Positions 1-8,200 are shown, numbered from the stretch's first letter. The stretch: DNA of 64,000 bases from Leptothoe sp034932105 (GCF_034932105.1 NZ_JAYGIG010000014.1:7431-71430), one strand, 5' to 3'. Notes: a model not told the origin generated them from the sequence alone. Numbers and translations are program-made.

Positions 1-120
1 CCTCACAGCTCACCACTTAATAGTTCACCCTTTAATAAAAGTAACCTGATCAGACTCACCCGGTGGGCAAGCCCCAATGTATGAACCACGGTTATCTTTT
101 CAAAGCTAATCCCTTCAAAC

Positions 121-708
121 CTAAGGTAAAAACTCTCGCCTAAATTCGGTGACCTGATCGGCCATGGAGAGGATGGAGTAGGGCATTTTGGGCCCGGTCA
201 AAATGATATCCATTTGGGAAGGGCGCTGTTGTAGTAGCTCTAGCACTTCCGCTTCTGGAATAAGGCCATAGTCCATGGCCAGGCTCAGTTCATCTAACAT
301 CACTAGGCCGTATTGATCGTCCTGGACAGCTGTTTTGACGTAGGTCCACAGCTCGCTCACGGCGGCCTGGGCATCGTGGGTGGTTTCAAAGATACAGCCT
401 GAATAACCGCAGCGCACCCAGTCTAGGTTTTGGCCCATTTGGGTGATGTGGTCTGGGCCTTGATCAATGCCTCCTTTGAGAAATTGAGCCACTAGCACTG
501 ACATGCCCTGATCGGCAGACCGTAGGGCTTGGACCATGACGTTGGTAAAAAAACTGCGGTGGACCGATGTAAATACCCGCAGGGAGCCTTCAATGGCTTG
601 TAGCAACGGGTGACGATCCCCTTGGGAAAGCATGGGTGGGGCATCAGGGGTGGGGGGAATTCGGGAGGGATGGCGGGTATTGTGGGTCACCCTCAGCTGT
701 TGAACCAT
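121..708 (-). CDS. Corrinoid adenosyltransferase-like (CobO/BtuR family) P-loop-fold protein
   Basis: The protein has 195 residues. The C-terminal half matches the CobO/BtuR family: a Walker B-like LVMLDELSLAMDYG near residue 138, then RPSQMDIILTGPKMP and a final AD.VTEFRREF. These enzymes transfer adenosyl from ATP to cob(I)alamin or corrinoid precursors. The N-terminal position where the family carries a glycine-rich Walker A loop instead reads HRSFFTNVMVQALR, so the ATP-binding loop is degenerate, while the following QFLKGG motif is kept. It may therefore be a cyanobacterial branch with altered nucleotide use and not a normal adenosyltransferase. It stands alone on the minus strand, and no cobalamin riboswitch is evident upstream. 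Confidence 0.7.
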   Translation of the reverse strand: MVQQLRVTHNTRHPSRIPPTPDAPPMLSQGDRHPLLQAIEGSLRVFTSVHRSFFTNVMVQALRSADQGMSVLVAQFLKGGIDQGPDHITQMGQNLDWVRCGYSGCIFETTHDAQAAVSELWTYVKTAVQDDQYGLVMLDELSLAMDYGLIPEAEVLELLQQRPSQMDIILTGPKMPYSILSMADQVTEFRREFLP

Positions 709-837
709 AAAACGCTATATCTAGTAGCACTTTCGTTAGTAGCGACCTAAATATAGCGCATACAGGGTGAATTTAGGGGACAGCTTAACATGATGAATTT
801 CAGCTTGGTTTTGGCAGTTGAGCCATGCTGAAGGTCG

Positions 838-939
838 TTAGAAAAAAATTGGGGAGGCTAGGGCAACTGTGGTGATGAGGGTCAGGGTTGCGATCGCAAC
901 CACCACCGTCAGCTTATTTGCTTTAATGCGTTTTTTCAT
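838..939 (-). CDS. Putative 33-residue hydrophobic small protein
   Basis: This is a 33-codon reading frame starting MKKRIKANKLT and continuing into a hydrophobic stretch of about 17 residues that ends VALASPIFF. It has a basic N-terminus and one membrane span, or a signal-peptide-like segment. A purine-rich GGGGTGAGGC lies directly before the ATG. It sits alone in the 417-bp space between the CobO-like gene and the HAD gene. I do not recognise it as any photosystem small subunit. It could be a real membrane micropeptide or a chance frame. The rest of this space holds only the hairpin at 1050-1094. Confidence 0.4.
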   Translation of the reverse strand: MKKRIKANKLTVVVAIATLTLITTVALASPIFF

Positions 940-1049
940 GCCTCACCCCATTTGCGGTTAACAGGTGCTGATAGGTGGCCATCCTAACATGGCGTATTGG
1001 GAGTACCACAACACAGCCTGCAACAGCCTTAGCACGCTATGGTCAAACA

Positions 1050-1094
1050 GCGCCCCCATGGCCTGACCGATGGTTTGGCCGAAGCCATGGGCGC
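1050..1094. repeat. Inverted repeat upstream of the HAD phosphatase gene
   Basis: The arms GCGCCCCCATGGC (1050-1062) and GCCATGGGCGC (1084-1094) pair with one or two bulged C residues. The structure ends 31 bp before the start of the HAD gene, so it is a candidate leader hairpin or operator. Confidence 0.4.
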
Positions 1095-1125
1095 AAACCT
1101 ATAGTTTCCTAAGTAAGACCAGCCC

Positions 1126-1806
1126 ATGCTGAAAGCGGTTTTATTCGACTTGGACGGCACCCTCGCCCATACCGATCAGATTCACTTCCAAGTTTGGCAA
1201 TCGTTGCTCGCCCCCCATGGGATGACCGTTGACCAGGCATTTTACGATCGCTTCATTAGCGGTCGACTCAACCCTGACATTGTGAGGGATTTGCTACCAA
1301 ATTTGTCAGTGGCCCAGGGGGTGCTCTTTAGCGCTGACAAAGAAGCTCGGTTTCGCGAGATGGCGGCTGACCAACTGCAGCGGATGCCAGGACTAACGGA
1401 TTTTTTACACCACATAGAGCATCAGGGATACGCCACCGCACTAGTGACCAACGCTCCCCGTTCCAATGCAGATTTTATGCTGCACACCCTGGCCCTAAAG
1501 GGGATGTTCTACCCCGTCATCATTGCCGATGATTTACCCAAAGGTAAACCCGATCCGCTGCCTTACCAAACCGCCTTAGATCAGCTGGGACTAAGGCCAG
1601 ACGAGGCTCTAGTGTTTGAAGATTCCCCCACGGGGGTGCGGTCCGCCACGGCGGCGGGTATTCCCACCATTGGCGTTACCTCCAGCCACAGTGACGCGAC
1701 CCTATGCCAGCTGGGGGCAATATTCACTATTGTGGATTTTACCGATAGGCGACTGTTAACCTATGGAGTCCAGGAGAAGATTACGGAACCGATAGGCGAC
1801 TGTTGA
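1126..1806 (+). CDS. HAD-superfamily phosphatase (beta-phosphoglucomutase-like subfamily IA)
   Basis: The 226-residue protein carries all HAD motifs: the nucleophile and acid aspartates in VLFDLDGTLAHTD (residues 6-18), motif II LVTNAP (~107-112), the lysine in LPKGKPDPLPY (~138) and motif IV VFEDSPTG (~164). The helical cap between motifs I and II is of the beta-phosphoglucomutase/phosphoglycolate phosphatase kind. The substrate cannot be read from sequence; small phosphorylated metabolites are expected. The start ATG follows a hairpin at 1050-1094. The last ~20 codons lie on a short duplication: CGATAGGCGACTGTT occurs at 1742 and again at 1790, so the C-terminus may have been extended by a small tandem duplication. 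Confidence 0.85.
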   Translation: MLKAVLFDLDGTLAHTDQIHFQVWQSLLAPHGMTVDQAFYDRFISGRLNPDIVRDLLPNLSVAQGVLFSADKEARFREMAADQLQRMPGLTDFLHHIEHQGYATALVTNAPRSNADFMLHTLALKGMFYPVIIADDLPKGKPDPLPYQTALDQLGLRPDEALVFEDSPTGVRSATAAGIPTIGVTSSHSDATLCQLGAIFTIVDFTDRRLLTYGVQEKITEPIGDC

Positions 1807-1952
1807 CTGTGGCCCCATGGGGACCAGGAAACTATCCCAGAGCCGTGCTCCATGCCCACCTTTAAGCTGGACAGATCATCCTGTTGGATACTACTTGCAA
1901 GGACAGTACAGACTCTTAGATGGTAGGAATGGATTAGTTTCAGAGTCGCACC

Positions 1953-2249
1953 ATGAGCAATGCCCCTGACGATCAGCCCCAAACCGTTCAGGACCGTTTG
2001 GCTAGGTTACGACACCTAGCCCAGGCCTTTCCCAAGGAGCAGCGGGAAGATGTCCTGCTCGAACTCGATGATCTCAGCGCGGAGCTACGGGCCGATGGCT
2101 CCAGTCTCCCCACCCTGCATCCACGGCTCAAACGTCTAGCGGCCATTGCCATGATGGCCCGGATGTTTGCCACCAATAATCAGCAGGCGATTGAAGAGTT
2201 TGCCAGTAATTTGGTGGACTTAACTAAGGCGACAAAAATTGGGGATTAG
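1953..2249 (+). CDS. Conserved hypothetical, small helical protein
   Basis: This 98-residue, charged, mostly helical protein (RLARLRHLAQAFPKEQ, then LELDDLSAELR) has no signal peptide or membrane span and no recognised catalytic motif. It starts at ATG 147 bp after the HAD gene and runs in the same direction. The C-terminal AIAMMARMFATNNQQA segment looks amphipathic. I do not recognise the family. The composition and length suit a cytosolic binding or regulatory protein, but no function is assigned. Confidence 0.6.
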   Translation: MSNAPDDQPQTVQDRLARLRHLAQAFPKEQREDVLLELDDLSAELRADGSSLPTLHPRLKRLAAIAMMARMFATNNQQAIEEFASNLVDLTKATKIGD

Positions 2250-2290
2250 CCGGGCAAGGGGCAGCGGCTATTAATAGCGCTTAGTGACCC

Positions 2291-3205
2291 TTAGTAGTAA
2301 TAATTCTGCACCGGCAACGTATAGTCCTGCTCCACCCAAATTTGCGCATTGACCGGTCCGTAGTGATTCCGCAGCGCACTTTCCACCCGTTCGCCGATGG
2401 TGCGGGCCATGCCCAGAAACTCTGGGTGTACCGCTAGGTAAAGTTCGATCCAGACCTGGCGACCCACCATCCCCCGCGACCGGATCCGATTGCAACGGAT
2501 GACACCTTCTACGGTGGTGACCACCTGGGCAATGGCTTCAGGGGCAATGGCGGTGGGCCTGAGTAGGGTGGGCAACTGGGTATCAAGGACGCGCCAGAAG
2601 CTGTGGAGGGTGAAGATAATTAGTGCGATCGCAATCAGTGGATCCAGCCAAGCATAGCCGCGCCAAATACCCACCAACCCCAGCAACACCGAGATACTTA
2701 ACCAGCCATCTCCCAACACATGCTGGGTCGTCAACTTGAGGGCCAAACTCTGTAGGTATCGCCCCTGATAGGAAACCACCAAAGCCAAGGTGAGGGCAAT
2801 AGCCACCATGGCCGCCATCAGCTGCATTAGGACAACGGTCACCTCCACCGGAAAGGGCAAAGCAACCCGCTGCATCGCCGCTTCAAACTGGCCAAACGCA
2901 ACGATTAAAATACTCACGCCGAAAAACCCTAACAGGGCTGCCAATATTAGCGACCCACCCACTTCTCCTCGACCATGACCCCATATTTCTCGTCCCAAAG
3001 GGCGTTGAGGCGAAGCCACCGCAGTCAAACTCAGGGCGGTACTAAAAACATCAATTAGGGTGTGGAGAGATTCTGCCAATAAACAAACCGATTGACTCGT
3101 CCAACCAGCCGTCACCTCAATGGTCAAGATCACCAAATTTGCCCACAGCATCATCAGCAACAGGCGATAGCATGTTTGCCGTTGTTGCCCAGCATCTATG
3201 ACCAT
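2291..3205 (-). CDS. Cation diffusion facilitator (CDF) family metal transporter
   Basis: The 304-residue protein has about six membrane segments followed by a cytosolic C-terminal domain of roughly 90 residues, the CDF plan. The paired HxxxD metal sites are visible: H-T-L-I-D in transmembrane helix 2 (SLHTLIDVFS, ~46-55) and H-V-L-G-D in helix 5 (QHVLGDGWLS). CDF proteins export divalent cations such as Zn, Fe, Co or Mn in exchange for protons. The HxxxD type points to Zn or Fe/Mn rather than the DxxxD Mn type, but the ion is inferred. It is on the minus strand and its promoter lies in the repeat-rich spacer at 3206-3942. Confidence 0.9.
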   Translation of the reverse strand: MVIDAGQQRQTCYRLLLMMLWANLVILTIEVTAGWTSQSVCLLAESLHTLIDVFSTALSLTAVASPQRPLGREIWGHGRGEVGGSLILAALLGFFGVSILIVAFGQFEAAMQRVALPFPVEVTVVLMQLMAAMVAIALTLALVVSYQGRYLQSLALKLTTQHVLGDGWLSISVLLGLVGIWRGYAWLDPLIAIALIIFTLHSFWRVLDTQLPTLLRPTAIAPEAIAQVVTTVEGVIRCNRIRSRGMVGRQVWIELYLAVHPEFLGMARTIGERVESALRNHYGPVNAQIWVEQDYTLPVQNYYY

Positions 3206-3282
3206 GGATTACCCATTAACCAGTTGAACATATTCAATGACGTGCCCCCTGCCAAGGGACCATATCACGGGAAGGAGAATGT

Positions 3283-3507
3283 CATCCATAAAGGCTGCAT
3301 CGATAGCGATGCATTCAGGAGAATGGCCATCCATAAAAGCTGCATCGATAGCGATGCATTCAGGAGAATGGCCATCCATAAAAGCTGCATCGATAGCGAT
3401 GCATTCAGGGAAATGGCTATCCATAAAAGCTGCATCCCTGACAGCTGTATTCAGGAGAATGGCCATCAAAAAGCTGCATCCCTGACAGCTATTTTTAGGG
3501 GAATGGT
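3283..3507. repeat. Five-copy ~45-bp tandem repeat with internal hairpins
   Basis: The copies begin at 3283, 3328, 3373, 3418 and 3464. The first three are 45 bp and nearly identical; the last two (46 and 44 bp) are diverged. In copies 1-3 each unit contains TGCATCG-ATAG-CGATGCA, a 7-bp stem with a 4-base loop. In copies 4-5 this is replaced by AGCTG...CAGCT, so sequence changes but pairing is kept. The array lies upstream of the CDF gene on its template side. Frames through it are multiples of 15 codons only because the unit is 45 bp; I do not regard them as genes. Confidence 0.85.
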
Positions 3508-3553
3508 CACCCCAAAAAACTGTACGGATGTTGATGCTAATAGGCTATATGTC

Positions 3554-3615
3554 CTAATCAGTTAAGGGTTGGATAGGCTGGTTAAAATCAGCCTATCCAA
3601 CCCTTAACTGATTAG
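3554..3615. repeat. Perfect 27-bp inverted repeat with 8-base loop
   Basis: The arms 3554-3580 and 3589-3615 are perfect reverse complements over 27 bp (starting CTAATCAGTTAAGGG), with loop GTTAAAAT. This is much longer than an ordinary terminator and has no T-tract on either strand. It sits between the tandem repeat and the end of the gene at 3943-4770. It could be a MITE-like remnant, a bidirectional terminator or a cruciform-forming element. Confidence 0.85.
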
Positions 3616-3806
3616 CACTAAGCATTCAGGCTAAAAAATTACGGTACTAACAGATAATCAGAAAAATCGAATTGAAGTGCAGATTCTCTGATGCAAGATT
3701 AGGGTTTATTGGGCGTTCTCACTGTCTGACTGAATAAGACTTAAATACTTGAGAAGATGATGCGCTCAAGCCAGACATTAATCAAAACTTTGATTTAAAT
3801 GCAGAA

Positions 3807-3845
3807 AGGGTACCGACGACTGGCCGTGTTTCGTCTCGGTACCCT
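3807..3845. repeat. Inverted repeat AGGGTACCGA / TCGGTACCCT
   Basis: Perfect 10-bp arms at 3807-3816 and 3836-3845 enclose 19 bases. It lies 98 bp beyond the stop of the minus-strand gene ending at 3943, so it may act as a terminator for it. CTCCTCACAC follows at 3855-3864, resembling the unpaired core of the cyanobacterial Yfr1 RNA, but no second terminator hairpin is obvious. The rest of the 3206-3942 spacer holds only the two repeats listed above. Confidence 0.6.
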
Positions 3846-3942
3846 CACTGGTTCGCTCCTCACACACAATAGTAATTCTAGGCTATACAGCGGAATTTGT
3901 CATCCCTAATCTAAACTTTCATATCTAAACCTATCCATCAGC

Positions 3943-4770
3943 CTAAAACCATTCCCTTAATGGATAGCCCAATCTTTCACCTAGTAATTGTTTCAGCACA
4001 ACTTGAGTTGGCCTTAGCCAACGACTGACTTCCCCAGCTTCGGATGAGGCGGGTGTCGTGGCACCAGCGCATTGTTCCAAGGCCATGATCAGCTGCTTAG
4101 ACATTTGTAACAATTGGGGCTGCGTAGCCTCATCCCAACCATCGCAAATATCTAGCAAACAGTGAATCAATTGATACAGGGGAGGATGGGGCATGGAAAA
4201 CATAACCCCAGGGGGGATGTCGGTCTGCACCTGCGCCACTCCACCCATTTGCTGGTAACAGGCCTGCCATCGACAGCACAGCTCATATCCAGATTGCAGC
4301 TGCCATAGTTGTTCGGGCGTGATCGACTGAGACGATACCTGTTTTACTGTCTGTAACGTCTGCAATGTCTGCGGAGATAGCTGCTGCCGCCATTGATCTA
4401 TTCCCCCCTGGGAAATGACAAACTCCAGCCAGCCAGCCTCGTTCTGGCGAATGCTTGACCATACTGAGGGGGTTGATTGCCCCAGCAACACCCTCAGTAG
4501 ATTAGAGGCAATATCACCCACGGGTTGTTGCCAGATTTGCTCCAGCTTGCATGAAATTGCCGAAACATACGTAACTGTTTCTTTACAATGAACTTTTTTT
4601 AAGGGAATACTCTGATGACAAATATGTGTGGTTTTACCGATGCTTAATAAAACCGCTGAATATCTAAGGGGAGTATGAAGGTTTGACTTAGATGATGCTT
4701 GATTGATGGGATTGATCACGTCAATCGATGAAGCTAAATCAGACAGCAATGTCCGTTTTAACGAAATCAT
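3943..4770 (-). CDS. Hypothetical protein, possible stand-alone DALR-type anticodon-binding domain
   Basis: The protein has 275 residues. The order of features (DIASNLLRVLLGQ, AGWLEFVISQGGIDQWRQQL and a helical C-terminus ending LLGERLGYPLREWF) recalls the stand-alone cyanobacterial proteins annotated with an arginyl-tRNA synthetase-like DALR domain. No synthetase catalytic motifs are present, so it would not charge tRNA. The N-terminal ~75 residues are polar and low in conserved features, so the true start may lie further in. It is alone on the minus strand. The domain call is weak and rests on overall pattern only. Confidence 0.45.
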   Translation of the reverse strand: MISLKRTLLSDLASSIDVINPINQASSKSNLHTPLRYSAVLLSIGKTTHICHQSIPLKKVHCKETVTYVSAISCKLEQIWQQPVGDIASNLLRVLLGQSTPSVWSSIRQNEAGWLEFVISQGGIDQWRQQLSPQTLQTLQTVKQVSSQSITPEQLWQLQSGYELCCRWQACYQQMGGVAQVQTDIPPGVMFSMPHPPLYQLIHCLLDICDGWDEATQPQLLQMSKQLIMALEQCAGATTPASSEAGEVSRWLRPTQVVLKQLLGERLGYPLREWF

Positions 4771-5159
4771 GTCATATTATTTGTATTAACTGGGTGAAAG
4801 TACAGAGCTTTTTCTGTGCGCCCCTTTTTTTGATCTGAATCACGGGTTAGTTAAGTATTGGGGTTCAGTAACCTCCTTCAAAAAAAGCTGAAGTAAGTAT
4901 AAAGAAGTCAATTTCGGGATGCCAATCAGATCGGTCGTTTGTATTAATGTACTTGATGTATTTGTTTCGTATACTGATCGTGGTTTTACGGTTGACAAGT
5001 ACAACGGCTTATTAGTTCTTGACATAGGGCTTTTAAATTACTTCTTTTTAAATTTCATACGTGATCGCATTCAGGGTGGATCAATAACTGGAGTCTTCGT
5101 CAACCGAAAGTTCTCCAGATTATTTTTGGCTAAAAACTCTATGGCTTGACACTAGGTAA
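4771..5159. other. 389-bp intergenic region, no gene recognised
   Basis: This AT-rich spacer separates divergently transcribed genes (3943-4770 minus, 5160-5906 plus) and must hold both promoters. A 76-codon frame at 4919-5149 has no family resemblance and is probably chance. I see no NtcA box of the GTA-N8-TAC form and no clear terminator. Confidence 0.5.
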
Positions 5160-5906
5160 ATGACACTAACTGAATTATCAACAACTGCCAGCACTGTCCC
5201 CATGTCATCATCTCTCCCAGCGGATGACGCTCGGCCATTTCATGTATGGCAACGCATCCTTGATTGGGCACAAGAGCATTATCGATGTCGCACCTTTAGT
5301 AAAGATGAACGGATTCCGACACGGCCAGGATTGCTTTACTTAGTTCAGCAGGGTGCTGTGCGTTTGGTGGGAAGTGCTCAGGTTAGCGCCACCCTCAAGC
5401 AGCAAAAAGCCTCTTCCGCTAGAGTCCCCTTAGTCGCTGCCGAAGAAGCCTTTCTCGGGTTTGTGGGAGCGGGTCAGCCATTTGAGATCGTTGCCCAGCC
5501 ACCCTTCACCCTCCAGAGCTTTTCCCATGTAGATCAGACCACCATTGTCTGGCTTTACTGGAATGATTTGGATACTTGGCCCCATTTCCGCCGTGAGGTA
5601 CTCGATGCCTTTCGTCGCCAGCATCAGCGTAAGTTACTGTGGCTCAGTACCTTGGGTCAACGCCGCACCATCGATCGACTGTTGGGCTTTTTGACTTTGC
5701 TGGTGGATGAGTATGGTGAGCCCTGTGACAATGGCTACTACCTACCCTTTCCCCTGACCCATGCCCAAATCGGTAGTGCCATCGGTTCTACCCGAGTCAC
5801 CGTTACCCGCCTGATGGGTAAACTGCGTCAGCGGGGTTTGATTCAAAGCCATGGTGAGAATCTCATCAGCATTCCCTTTGGTACCAGCCTAAAACAACAG
5901 GGGTAA
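5160..5906 (+). CDS. CRP/FNR-family transcriptional regulator (NtcA-like)
   Basis: The 248-residue protein has an N-terminal cyclic-nucleotide-binding-type beta-roll (about 45-150, with LLYLVQQGAVRLVG), the long dimer helix (HQRKLLWLSTLGQRRTIDRL) and a C-terminal winged helix whose recognition segment THAQIGSAIGSTRVTVTRLM (~206-225) is close to that of NtcA. The arginine/serine cAMP-binding signature of CRP is not evident, so the effector, if any, is unknown. It differs from NtcA in the beta-roll and so is a paralog. It probably activates or represses promoters in response to a metabolic cue. Confidence 0.8.
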   Translation: MTLTELSTTASTVPMSSSLPADDARPFHVWQRILDWAQEHYRCRTFSKDERIPTRPGLLYLVQQGAVRLVGSAQVSATLKQQKASSARVPLVAAEEAFLGFVGAGQPFEIVAQPPFTLQSFSHVDQTTIVWLYWNDLDTWPHFRREVLDAFRRQHQRKLLWLSTLGQRRTIDRLLGFLTLLVDEYGEPCDNGYYLPFPLTHAQIGSAIGSTRVTVTRLMGKLRQRGLIQSHGENLISIPFGTSLKQQG

Positions 5907-5985
5907 TTCGGTTTAATCAACTAACCCACTGGTTTCAGTCGGGTTTGTGGGCAGGGATTGTGCAGCTGGGATAGTTCTTCGGGGA

Positions 5986-8109
5986 CTACCGCAGCGGTGC
6001 AAACCCTGCCTCTTTTATGGCTGTTTGCCCCTCTGCTGACAAAATTAACTCCCCATAGGCTCGGCCAATTGGCACATCGACATTGCCCACAACATAAATC
6101 TGACGGGATAGGGGATAGTCCCCAGATGCAAATCCTTCTAGGTTGGGTTGATTACGCTGATTGGGGCAGTCTTTCAATTCAACGTAGGGGGACTGATACG
6201 GTGCCTGCTGCTCAATGGATAGGGGTTTGACCGTGCATTGACCCACCACCTCTGGGGCTGATGCAAAGTAAATTGAGCCGGGGGTATTTGCTGTCAGTCG
6301 CAGGGCGGCAGTGGTGTTATCGCTAAGCTGCACATTACTGCCTAGGTCTGCGCCATTGAGGACAGTCTGGCTAAAGAATTGCACCGTGCCCCCCGCATCA
6401 CTTCGAGAAATGGGCACCACGGGTAAATCAGGTCCTCCCAGCTGCTGCCAGTTATTGATCCGCCCAGTGTAAATATCTCTCAGTTGGGCCAGGCTGACAT
6501 TGGTCAGCGATAGCTCCGGATGGGTGACAATGGCCACCCCCTCAATGGCCACCGGAATTTCTTCTAATGTGATGCCCTGTTGTTCGGCCTGCTGTTTTTC
6601 CTGGGCCGTGAGGGGGCGGGATGTCTGGACAAAATCCAACTCTCCAGCTAGGAGCATTTGAATACCGGTGGATGAACCGGGTGCTTGATTGGTGGGGGTT
6701 TTGTAGACCAGCTTTAGTCCTGGAATAGCCTGTTGCAATTGTGGGTCGAGCACTCCTCGAATGGGGGCCCATGTGGTGCTACCACCGTAGTTAAATTGAC
6801 CTGAGGGTACGACCACATCCTGAAAGCTGGCGGCTGGCTTGATGGTGGATAGCTGGGGCTGGCCGAGACCCAACTGGCCCAGGTCTAATGAGCCCTTTTG
6901 CTTTAGGAACCAGCCTCCGCTTGCGATCGCACCCACCAGTAAAACCAATCCCAGCAGCCAAGGTGACAGTCCCCCTTTTTTCGGTGAGGATGGGGCTTTG
7001 GGTAGTGATGATGCTTTGGGCCGCGGTGGGACAACCGGGCCGGGTGAGACAGGAGAGACTGGCAGAGGCGGTGGTGGTGTAGCAGCAGCTGCTGCTGCAG
7101 AAGGTGATGGATTGGGGGGGAGCGGTGGCGGTGGCTGGTGGCCTTTCCCCGCAACAGGGACAGTAGAAGAGCCCATCAGAGCGGTTAAGGCATCCTTGGC
7201 ATTGCCATAGCGATCCTGGGGACTGGCGCTTAGTAGCCGATCAAGTACGGCCGCCAAGTTAGTGTCCTGGATGGTGATATGGGTTTGCCATCGCCAGCGG
7301 TTGCTATAGCTATCAAAGAGTTCCGTGGTCTCTTTGCCGGTTAGCAAAACGACACAGGTGACGGCCAGGGAATAGAGATCGGAGGCGGGAAATACCTGAC
7401 CACCGGTAACTTGCTCTGGTGGTGCGTAGCCCGTGGTGTAAATGCCGGTGGATTTTGCCGAGGATGCAGCTGCGGTAACCTGTTTTACGGCGCCAAAATC
7501 CAATAGGAATAGCTGATTATCCACCGTCTTCATAATGTTAGACGGTTTAATATCGCGGTGAATCGCCCCATTACTGTGGACAAACTCTAGTACCCGAAGA
7601 ATGGAGACCAGAATAGCCTTGACCGCGCCCTCGGGCAGGCTACCTCGCCGCTCTAGGATCTGTTCTAGGTCTTCCCCATCGATAAATTCTTGCACTAAGT
7701 AAAAGTATTCTTCGTCCTGCCCCGAAGAGGGGGATTTCACCACAATGGAGAAGTAGGCAAGGAGATCGGGAATTTGGGGATGCTGGTTACCCAGGCGCTC
7801 TAGAACTTCCGCTTCCCGAGCAAATAGTTCCTGGGCAATGGTTAATTGCTGCTGGGTGAGCTGGGTGGAAGGTTGAAATAATTTAACGACACAGGGGCGG
7901 AGGCCAGGGGTGTCGCGATCGCACGCATAAAAAGCCGCCCCAAAGCCCCCCTGGCCCAAAAGCCGCTGGGGCAAATAGCGCCCCCGCAAAATCAGTGGCA
8001 TACCGCAGTTAGTGCAAAATAGCTGCGTTGCTGTGCGGATTGAGTCCTTCAGATTGGGATGGGAATTAATGGGCCGAGAACATCCAGGGCGGGTGCAGTG
8101 TAATTGCAT
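5986..8109 (-). CDS. Ser/Thr protein kinase fused to a PstS-like periplasmic binding domain
   Basis: The 707-residue protein reads in order: a four-cysteine zinc ribbon (C5, C10, C32, C35); a Hanks-type kinase with glycine loop GQGGFG (~52-57), lysine in VVKLF (~76), HRDIKPSN and DFGAV, all catalytic residues intact; a Pro/Ala-rich linker; one membrane span (~383-403, SPWLLGLVLLVGAIASGGW); and a C-terminal ~280-residue phosphate-binding-type solute domain (GSSTGIQMLLAGELDFVQTS, RSDAGGTVQFFSQ). The topology is a cytosolic kinase with an extracytoplasmic sensor. The PstS-like fold suggests it senses phosphate or a similar oxyanion; that is inference. It is a single gene with no partner beside it. 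Confidence 0.85.
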   Translation of the reverse strand: MQLHCTRPGCSRPINSHPNLKDSIRTATQLFCTNCGMPLILRGRYLPQRLLGQGGFGAAFYACDRDTPGLRPCVVKLFQPSTQLTQQQLTIAQELFAREAEVLERLGNQHPQIPDLLAYFSIVVKSPSSGQDEEYFYLVQEFIDGEDLEQILERRGSLPEGAVKAILVSILRVLEFVHSNGAIHRDIKPSNIMKTVDNQLFLLDFGAVKQVTAAASSAKSTGIYTTGYAPPEQVTGGQVFPASDLYSLAVTCVVLLTGKETTELFDSYSNRWRWQTHITIQDTNLAAVLDRLLSASPQDRYGNAKDALTALMGSSTVPVAGKGHQPPPPLPPNPSPSAAAAAATPPPPLPVSPVSPGPVVPPRPKASSLPKAPSSPKKGGLSPWLLGLVLLVGAIASGGWFLKQKGSLDLGQLGLGQPQLSTIKPAASFQDVVVPSGQFNYGGSTTWAPIRGVLDPQLQQAIPGLKLVYKTPTNQAPGSSTGIQMLLAGELDFVQTSRPLTAQEKQQAEQQGITLEEIPVAIEGVAIVTHPELSLTNVSLAQLRDIYTGRINNWQQLGGPDLPVVPISRSDAGGTVQFFSQTVLNGADLGSNVQLSDNTTAALRLTANTPGSIYFASAPEVVGQCTVKPLSIEQQAPYQSPYVELKDCPNQRNQPNLEGFASGDYPLSRQIYVVGNVDVPIGRAYGELILSAEGQTAIKEAGFAPLR

Positions 8110-8200
8110 GGAACAGCAACGGGACGACTCATTAAAGTGACAACGGCTAAAAATTACCTTTAGACCATGTAGCCCAGACCGTGTAGTCCAGACTTTTAGT

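Noticed and set aside
709..1125. Cobalamin riboswitch near the CobO-like gene
   Set aside because: No B12-box-like conserved segments were found on either strand.
3283..3507. CRISPR array candidate
   Set aside because: Units are contiguous with no unique spacers, and no cas genes are present.
3092..3565. Frames of 82-157 codons through the 45-bp repeat
   Set aside because: They are open on both strands only because the unit is 45 bp; no start context or family.
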